A DNA stretch of 64,000 nucleotides from assembly GCF_030436115.1 (NCBI RefSeq), contig NZ_CP129407.1, positions 1-64,000 of the forward strand, given 5' to 3'. This document shows, piece by piece, positions 59,456 to 64,000 of the stretch. A program made the translations under genes and the position numbers. Origin of the DNA: Borrelia sp. P9F1. Lineage in GTDB: Bacteria; Spirochaetota; Spirochaetia; Borreliales; Borreliaceae. The notes below the pieces were generated by a model. The model did no database searches. It saw nothing but the letters and a program-made list of their open reading frames with translations, and was not told the DNA's origin. How positions within the stretch are numbered: the first letter of the stretch is position 1; each line of letters begins with the position of its first letter.

Positions 59456-60145
59456 CTATGCCTTTATCTTGCCAAAAAGCTTCCACTCTTCATTCCCTAC
59501 CTCTGAAAAATAAATACTACCCTTCCTAGATTTGGGGAAAGCATAAAGTTTATCTTCATTTTCATCTTTAAATACCAAGTATTCTTTAAGTTCTATTTTT
59601 GAAGAAGAGAGTTTTTTATCCTGTCCATTCATTCTCAATCTCCAATTACCATCTAGTGTTTTATAAAAAAAAACCTTGTCGTCATAAGTGTTAATCTCAT
59701 AATTGCTTCCCGTATGAACAATATCATCCAATTTAGAAGTGTCTAAAAAATAACTTAAAAAATCTTTGTCAAACTGAACAGTATCCTTAATAGATCCCAC
59801 ATAAGCAGCCTTAATCTGTTCACTTTTTGAATCAACAAAAAACAAAGTAGGGCTTCCTTTTAAACTAATTTTGTTAAAAATTTCATTGTGCATATCAATA
59901 ACTAAAAAGACATTATTTTGCGTAACAATCTCAAGAGTTTTATCATCTTCAAAAGAATTCAAAAAATCATTTACTAAATTATCCTTAATGTCCTTTCCAA
60001 CCAAAATCAAAACATTCTTATTTGCCTTTCTAGCCTCGCTCATAGCATCTCTGTAAGAGCTCTCAAACACAATATCCGACTTTAATGCGTATAAATGCAC
60101 AAACCCGAAAGCAATAAACATTATCAATAAGGTCATAATTCTCAT
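59456..60145 (-). CDS. exported thioredoxin-fold protein without CxxC
   Basis: 229 residues: a signal peptide (about 1-20), then a thioredoxin-like module (about 28-130; SYRDAMSEARKANKNVLILVGKD, NVFLVIDMH, SLKGSPTLFFVDSK with the cis-Pro). The redox pair is replaced by VGKDIKDN, so it cannot act as a classical thiol oxidoreductase. A beta-rich C-terminal half follows. Its start overlaps the end of the aminopeptidase gene by four bases. Confidence 0.75.
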   Translation of the reverse strand: MRIMTLLIMFIAFGFVHLYALKSDIVFESSYRDAMSEARKANKNVLILVGKDIKDNLVNDFLNSFEDDKTLEIVTQNNVFLVIDMHNEIFNKISLKGSPTLFFVDSKSEQIKAAYVGSIKDTVQFDKDFLSYFLDTSKLDDIVHTGSNYEINTYDDKVFFYKTLDGNWRLRMNGQDKKLSSSKIELKEYLVFKDENEDKLYAFPKSRKGSIYFSEVGNEEWKLFGKIKA

Positions 60146-61920
60146 ATTTTACTGGTCAGTCTCTCTAAGAATTTCAACTCTTCACTACCAAGATGTTCCT
60201 TCAAACTAAAATATACAAATTCATGATACTCATTAATATACTGTAATTCATCTTCTGAAAGCATTTCACTTAGAATCAATTCTTTTTCAAAAGGGACAAG
60301 GGTTAAGTGCTCGAATTCCAAAAAATTTCCAAATTCATTTGAATAGCTTTGCTTTACAAAAACTAAATTTTCAATTCTAATCCCATGCTTGGAATCACGA
60401 TAAATTCCAGGTTCAATTGAAGCAATCTCAGACCCCTTAAAAGAATAAGTGGAAGAAGGACTAATGGAAACGGGAAGTTCATGCACATTTAAAAAAAACC
60501 CTACTCCATGACCAGTCCCATGAGCAAAATTTAAACCCCTCTTCAACAAGGGAAACCTAGCAATACCATCAAGAGAAGCCCCTGAGATACCAAACGGAAA
60601 TTTTAAAGAAGCAAGAGCAACAAAAGATTTAAGAACTAAAGTATAATCTTCTTTCTCCTCATAAGACGGCTCTCCAATCGAGATGGTCCTAGTAACATCC
60701 GTTGTGCCAAGCTCAACATAAGAGCCCCCAGAATCTATTAAAAGCAGTCCATTAGAATCCAATCTCCTAGCCCCTTTCTTAGGGCTGTAATGAGGCAGGG
60801 CTCCGTTTTCCTTAAATCCAACTATTGAACCGAAGCTAGAGCTAAAAAACTCATTATTCAACAACCTAAAACTCAAAAGCATATTCGCAACATCAACCTC
60901 ATCTAATCTAAGTAACTCATCTCTACTTAAGCTCTTAAAACTATGTAGGAATTTTATTAAGCTCACCGCATCAATAATATGTGCCTCTTTCATTTTGTCA
61001 ATCTCATAATCAGATTTTATCGCCTTAAGTTCACTCACAACACTCTGCCCAAGAGTTGTGTTCGATTCTCCAATAGATTTTAACACCTTAACATTACTGT
61101 CAACCGATACAAAAAACTTCCCTTCATGTCTAATTTCTCTTAAAAATGAATAAAAGCTACCATAGCCCTCAATCTCAAATCCTTCACTTTCAAGCGTCTC
61201 TCTTAAATCAGCGCCCAGATTTAAAACGTCAACGAAGAGAACATTTTTATGCCTCTTACTTCTCGTAATAAATAAGAAAGCATAGAACAAAGCAGAAGAT
61301 TTAATATCTGACCCTCTTAAATTCAAAACCCAAGCTATTTCGTCTAAAGCACTCACAATGTAAAAATCGACTACCCTTTCTTCCAACTTTGATTTAAGAT
61401 TATCAATCTTATCCGCTCGCTTATTGTTTTTCTGTGCTTCAGTTAGCTCAAATATTATATTTCTTTCCAATTTGGGTCGATCATGCCAAATACTTGAAAT
61501 CAAATCTTCATCCAAAACCTCAATATCTGTATTTCTACAATTTTTAACCAGGTCATTGTAAAGTTTTATGCTAACGTCTTCAGAATAAAACCCAAGCCTC
61601 AACCCCTTAAGATTTGTGTTGATATAACTAAAAAGATCCGGATATCCCCTAACACCAAGTTTCATTAGCTTAAAATCAGTTCCCTCAAGTTCACTCTCTG
61701 CCTGTAAAAAATACCTTCCATCTGTAAAAAGGAGAACCTCTTTCTCGGTAACAATCACTGTTCCAGCGCTCCCTGTAAATCCTGTAATAAACTCACGCAC
61801 GTCAAACCTCATATGAGGATCCTCACTCATATGAGGATCATAACTTGCTATTAGATACGCATCAACGCCACTTTTTTCCATCAAATTCCTCAAAAACAAT
61901 ACCTTCGTCTTAATATCCAT
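60142..61920 (-). CDS. aminopeptidase P (M24 family, long form)
   Basis: About 592 residues of the three-domain Xaa-Pro aminopeptidase type. Metal ligands are visible in LLLIDSGGSYVELGTTDVTRT (two Asp), AHGTGHGVGFFLNVHE (His) and ASIEPGIY plus RIENLVFV (two Glu). It cleaves N-terminal residues before proline. ATG at 61920 has AAGGAG about 10 bases upstream and is preferred over the TTG at 61929. Confidence 0.92.
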   Translation of the reverse strand: MDIKTKVLFLRNLMEKSGVDAYLIASYDPHMSEDPHMRFDVREFITGFTGSAGTVIVTEKEVLLFTDGRYFLQAESELEGTDFKLMKLGVRGYPDLFSYINTNLKGLRLGFYSEDVSIKLYNDLVKNCRNTDIEVLDEDLISSIWHDRPKLERNIIFELTEAQKNNKRADKIDNLKSKLEERVVDFYIVSALDEIAWVLNLRGSDIKSSALFYAFLFITRSKRHKNVLFVDVLNLGADLRETLESEGFEIEGYGSFYSFLREIRHEGKFFVSVDSNVKVLKSIGESNTTLGQSVVSELKAIKSDYEIDKMKEAHIIDAVSLIKFLHSFKSLSRDELLRLDEVDVANMLLSFRLLNNEFFSSSFGSIVGFKENGALPHYSPKKGARRLDSNGLLLIDSGGSYVELGTTDVTRTISIGEPSYEEKEDYTLVLKSFVALASLKFPFGISGASLDGIARFPLLKRGLNFAHGTGHGVGFFLNVHELPVSISPSSTYSFKGSEIASIEPGIYRDSKHGIRIENLVFVKQSYSNEFGNFLEFEHLTLVPFEKELILSEMLSEDELQYINEYHEFVYFSLKEHLGSEELKFLERLTSKI

Positions 61921-61964
61921 AATAAGCAAGCTCCTTTAAACCAATAACTTAGCAATTTTCGTTT

Positions 61965-62012
61965 ATTATAACAAATAATTCAATTTTAAAAAATTTCTTT
62001 ATTTGTTATAAT
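61965..62012. promoter_or_regulatory. divergent promoters in a 14-bp inverted repeat
   Basis: ATTATAACAAATAA (61965-61978) and its exact complement TTATTTGTTATAAT (61999-62012) flank a 20-base centre. Each arm contains a TATAAT facing outwards, toward the aminopeptidase P gene (minus) and the Cof-type gene (plus), so both promoters may be built from one symmetric element. Confidence 0.6.
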
Positions 62013-62044
62013 CTGGATCAAAAGTAAAGTTTTAAGGATGCAGT

Positions 62045-62932
62045 ATGGAAAATATTAAGGCCATTGTTTCTGATCTTGACGGAACGCTTTTGCTTTCAAA
62101 AAGCCAGTTGGGAGCTTTTAGTGAGCTTGTAATAAAAAAACTAACAAGAGAGAAAAGAAAGTTCATTATTGCAACAGGAAGAAGCAGAAGCGAGATAATG
62201 CCTTTTACAAAAAATTTGGACTCAAGTGTTTCATTCTTCATAACATTGAATGGTGCTAGGGTTTATGATAGTGAGTGGAGATTAATAAACAGATATGATC
62301 TGTCCCCTGAGGTTGTAAATGAAATCTTAAACCTTAGAGAAAGCAAGTACAGCGACATACCTCATTTTTTACAAAAATCTGATGGCGTGGATGATAATCT
62401 TTATACTGACGAAATAACTAAAGACGCTGTTAACAAGAAGATAAGAGAATATGAATTATCAAGAAAACAGAAATACGTGGAGAAAGAACTAAAAGACAAA
62501 AGCATAAAATTTCATGAAGTCAATCACTTCAGAGAGCTTAAAAACTTCAACAATGTAGCAAAAATTCTTTTGTACGATGAAGAGCCAAATCTAATAAAAT
62601 ATGAAGCTATGATCTTGGAGAAATACAAACCAGAAATAAATGTTTATTTATCAACACCTCATTCACTTGAAATTGTAAATAAAAAAGTTTCAAAGGGAGG
62701 TGCATTAAGGGATGTTTTAAAAATTGTTAATATTGACCTGAATGAAGTAATTGCATTCGGAGATGGTTTTAATGATGTTGATATGCTGGAAAGTGTAAAG
62801 AAAGGACTGCTAATGGGAAACGCAAACTATAGGCTTAAAGTGATGTTATCCTACTTGGAAGTAATAGGCACAAACGATGATGAGGCTGTTGCTCATTACA
62901 TTAATGACAATATTTTAGAAGAGCCTGTATAG
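62045..62932 (+). CDS. Cof-type HAD phosphatase
   Basis: 295 residues. Motif I is VSDLDGTLL with both catalytic Asp (about 9 and 11), motif II is IIATGRSRSE, and the C-terminal end has KGGALRDVLK and IAFGDGFNDVDMLE. The Cof/YidA subfamily dephosphorylates sugar phosphates and cofactors, and the substrate here is unknown. AAGGA lies 6 bases before ATG. It is followed after 8 bases by the M29 peptidase gene. Confidence 0.9.
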   Translation: MENIKAIVSDLDGTLLLSKSQLGAFSELVIKKLTREKRKFIIATGRSRSEIMPFTKNLDSSVSFFITLNGARVYDSEWRLINRYDLSPEVVNEILNLRESKYSDIPHFLQKSDGVDDNLYTDEITKDAVNKKIREYELSRKQKYVEKELKDKSIKFHEVNHFRELKNFNNVAKILLYDEEPNLIKYEAMILEKYKPEINVYLSTPHSLEIVNKKVSKGGALRDVLKIVNIDLNEVIAFGDGFNDVDMLESVKKGLLMGNANYRLKVMLSYLEVIGTNDDEAVAHYINDNILEEPV

Positions 62933-62940
62933 GAGACAAT

Positions 62941-64000
62941 ATGGAAGAGGATTTAATCAAATATGCAGAACTTATTATTTTGAAAGGGATTAATTTACAA
63001 GAAAATCAATGCGTATTAATTACGGGTTCCATTGAAAACTATGAATTTTTAAAAATTCTTGCAAAAAAAGCTTATGAACATGGCGCGAAATATGTGGAGC
63101 TGAATATTGAAGATGTTGATATTTTAAGAACCAGACTGGGATACTCGTCAGAAGATTTGTTGGAATTTATCCCAAAGTTTAAGCACGAGTTTTTCAAAGA
63201 AATGATAGATGAAAAGTGGGCAAAGATACGAATTGATGATACGGAAAATTTAGATGGCCTGAAAGGTATTGATAGCAAGAAAATATCAAAATATTTTACG
63301 CAGTTAAGGCTGGCGTCTAGGAATGTTTCAACTGCAACGATGAATAATGAACTATCTTGGTGCGTGGTTTGTGCACCGGGTCCAAAGTGGGCATCAAAAG
63401 TTTTAAACAAGCCTAATAGTCAGCAAACTCTGGAAGAATTTTTTGAAATTCAGAAAATGATACTACTACTTAATGCAGAAAATCCAATAAAGGCTTGGGA
63501 AGATCATAATGCAAAACTTCACCAAAGGTGTGCATTTTTGAATAGACTTAAACTAGAAAAATTGATCTTTAAAAATCAGAAGACAAATTTAGAAGTATAT
63601 CTTCTAGAAGCTTCTATCTGGACGGGAGGAAGCGAAAGGATAAAGGGCACAGAGCTTGAATTTAATGCAAACATACCTACGGAAGAAGTTTTCACAACTC
63701 CAGACTACAAAAAAACTAAGGGAATTGTGTATGCGACTCGACCAGTTATGATACTTGGCAACTTAATAGCTGGGATATGGATAAAATTTAGTGAGGGAAA
63801 AGTAGTTGACTTTGGATGTGACGATGAGCACTCAAGAATGATACTTAAAAGACATATAGAAACCGATACGCAGTCAAAATACATAGGAGAGGTTGCACTG
63901 GTGGACAGCAGTTCTCCGATTTATCAAAGTGGACTTACATTCTACAGTACACTATACGACGAGAATGCAAGTTGTCACATTGCACTGGGTAATGCTTACT
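62941..64000 (+). CDS. M29-family (AmpS/PepS-like) aminopeptidase, cut by window end
   Basis: ATG at 62941 follows an AGGAGA site, and the frame is open to the last base (353 codons seen). ASIWTGGSER, NIPTEEVFTTPDYKKTKG with the metal Glu, and YQSGLTFYSTLYDENASCHIALGNAY match M29 thermophilic-type metallo-aminopeptidases of about 410 residues. About 60 residues are missing beyond the window. It is probably co-transcribed with the Cof-type gene. Confidence 0.9.
   Translation, partial: MEEDLIKYAELIILKGINLQENQCVLITGSIENYEFLKILAKKAYEHGAKYVELNIEDVDILRTRLGYSSEDLLEFIPKFKHEFFKEMIDEKWAKIRIDDTENLDGLKGIDSKKISKYFTQLRLASRNVSTATMNNELSWCVVCAPGPKWASKVLNKPNSQQTLEEFFEIQKMILLLNAENPIKAWEDHNAKLHQRCAFLNRLKLEKLIFKNQKTNLEVYLLEASIWTGGSERIKGTELEFNANIPTEEVFTTPDYKKTKGIVYATRPVMILGNLIAGIWIKFSEGKVVDFGCDDEHSRMILKRHIETDTQSKYIGEVALVDSSSPIYQSGLTFYSTLYDENASCHIALGNAY

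Noticed and set aside
63072..63410. 112-codon open frame on the minus strand
   Set aside because: It is a shadow of the M29 aminopeptidase frame, which shows clear family motifs.

Overview
The window looks like the left end of a Borrelia linear chromosome, most likely from the relapsing-fever group. The base composition is strongly AT-rich, and from position 2.3 kb onward the gene order matches, as I remember it, the Lyme-agent chromosome order from about BB0002 to BB0069. The tmRNA encodes the Borrelia tag AKNNNFTSSNLVMAA. Borrelia-specific genes (p13, the PUR-domain protein BpuR, the BAM lipoprotein BB0028) sit in their expected places. An intact ruvC between ruvA and yebC favours the relapsing-fever group, because I recall no RuvC in the Lyme group. 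The species cannot be fixed from sequence alone. Most genes are on the minus strand, as expected for the left arm of a chromosome replicated from its middle.

Layout. 1-2.3 kb is an unstable, plasmid-like end. It has a 19-bp tandem repeat starting at base 1, hairpins, a decayed lipoprotein gene (596-1285), an imperfect inverted repeat, a 10-bp tandem repeat and one unrecognised gene. 2.3-6.7 kb holds sugar metabolism: NagZ-like, a UDP-glucose-pyrophosphorylase-like protein and phosphoglucomutase. 6.7-16.2 kb holds trpS, a PerM-type permease, a HAD phosphatase, the c-di-AMP unit cdaA-cdaR, acpS, a DUF2225 protein, truA and priA. 16.2-29.4 kb holds udk, a degenerate rhodanese, YitT, an RluA-family synthase, PPi-dependent phosphofructokinase, queA, ruvB, ruvA, a sugar-dehydrogenase-like protein, ruvC, yebC, folD, and an outer-membrane/BAM gene pair.

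29.4-45.1 kb holds two signal-peptidase genes (one apparently without catalytic residues), a PEGA/SUMF1-like protein, smpB, p13, parC/parE, plsC, envelope proteins (a lipoprotein and a SurA/PpiD-like chaperone), cheR and phoU. 45.1-49 kb holds rnhB, bpuR, tRNA-Gly(UCC), tmRNA, two tandem YhhQ transporters and udg. 49-56.2 kb holds secG, the glycolytic genes tpiA-pgk-gap, a TPR protein, a CorC-like CBS protein, ybeY and trxA. 56.2-64 kb holds rsmE, a stand-alone PASTA protein, fmt, def, a thioredoxin-fold protein, an aminopeptidase P, a Cof-type HAD phosphatase and a truncated M29 aminopeptidase.

Functional links. smpB and tmRNA together give ribosome rescue. ruvA, ruvB and ruvC give complete Holliday-junction processing. 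queA plus two YhhQ transporters suit queuosine salvage. gap-pgk-tpiA plus PPi-PFK cover central glycolysis. PGM plus the UDPGP-like protein probably make UDP-sugar. Several housekeeping genes (ruvA, rnhB, the second yhhQ, udg) have a TATAAT box only 5-10 bases before the start codon, which suggests leaderless or nearly leaderless transcripts. No CRISPR array, insertion sequence, intact prophage or obviously new multi-gene system was seen.
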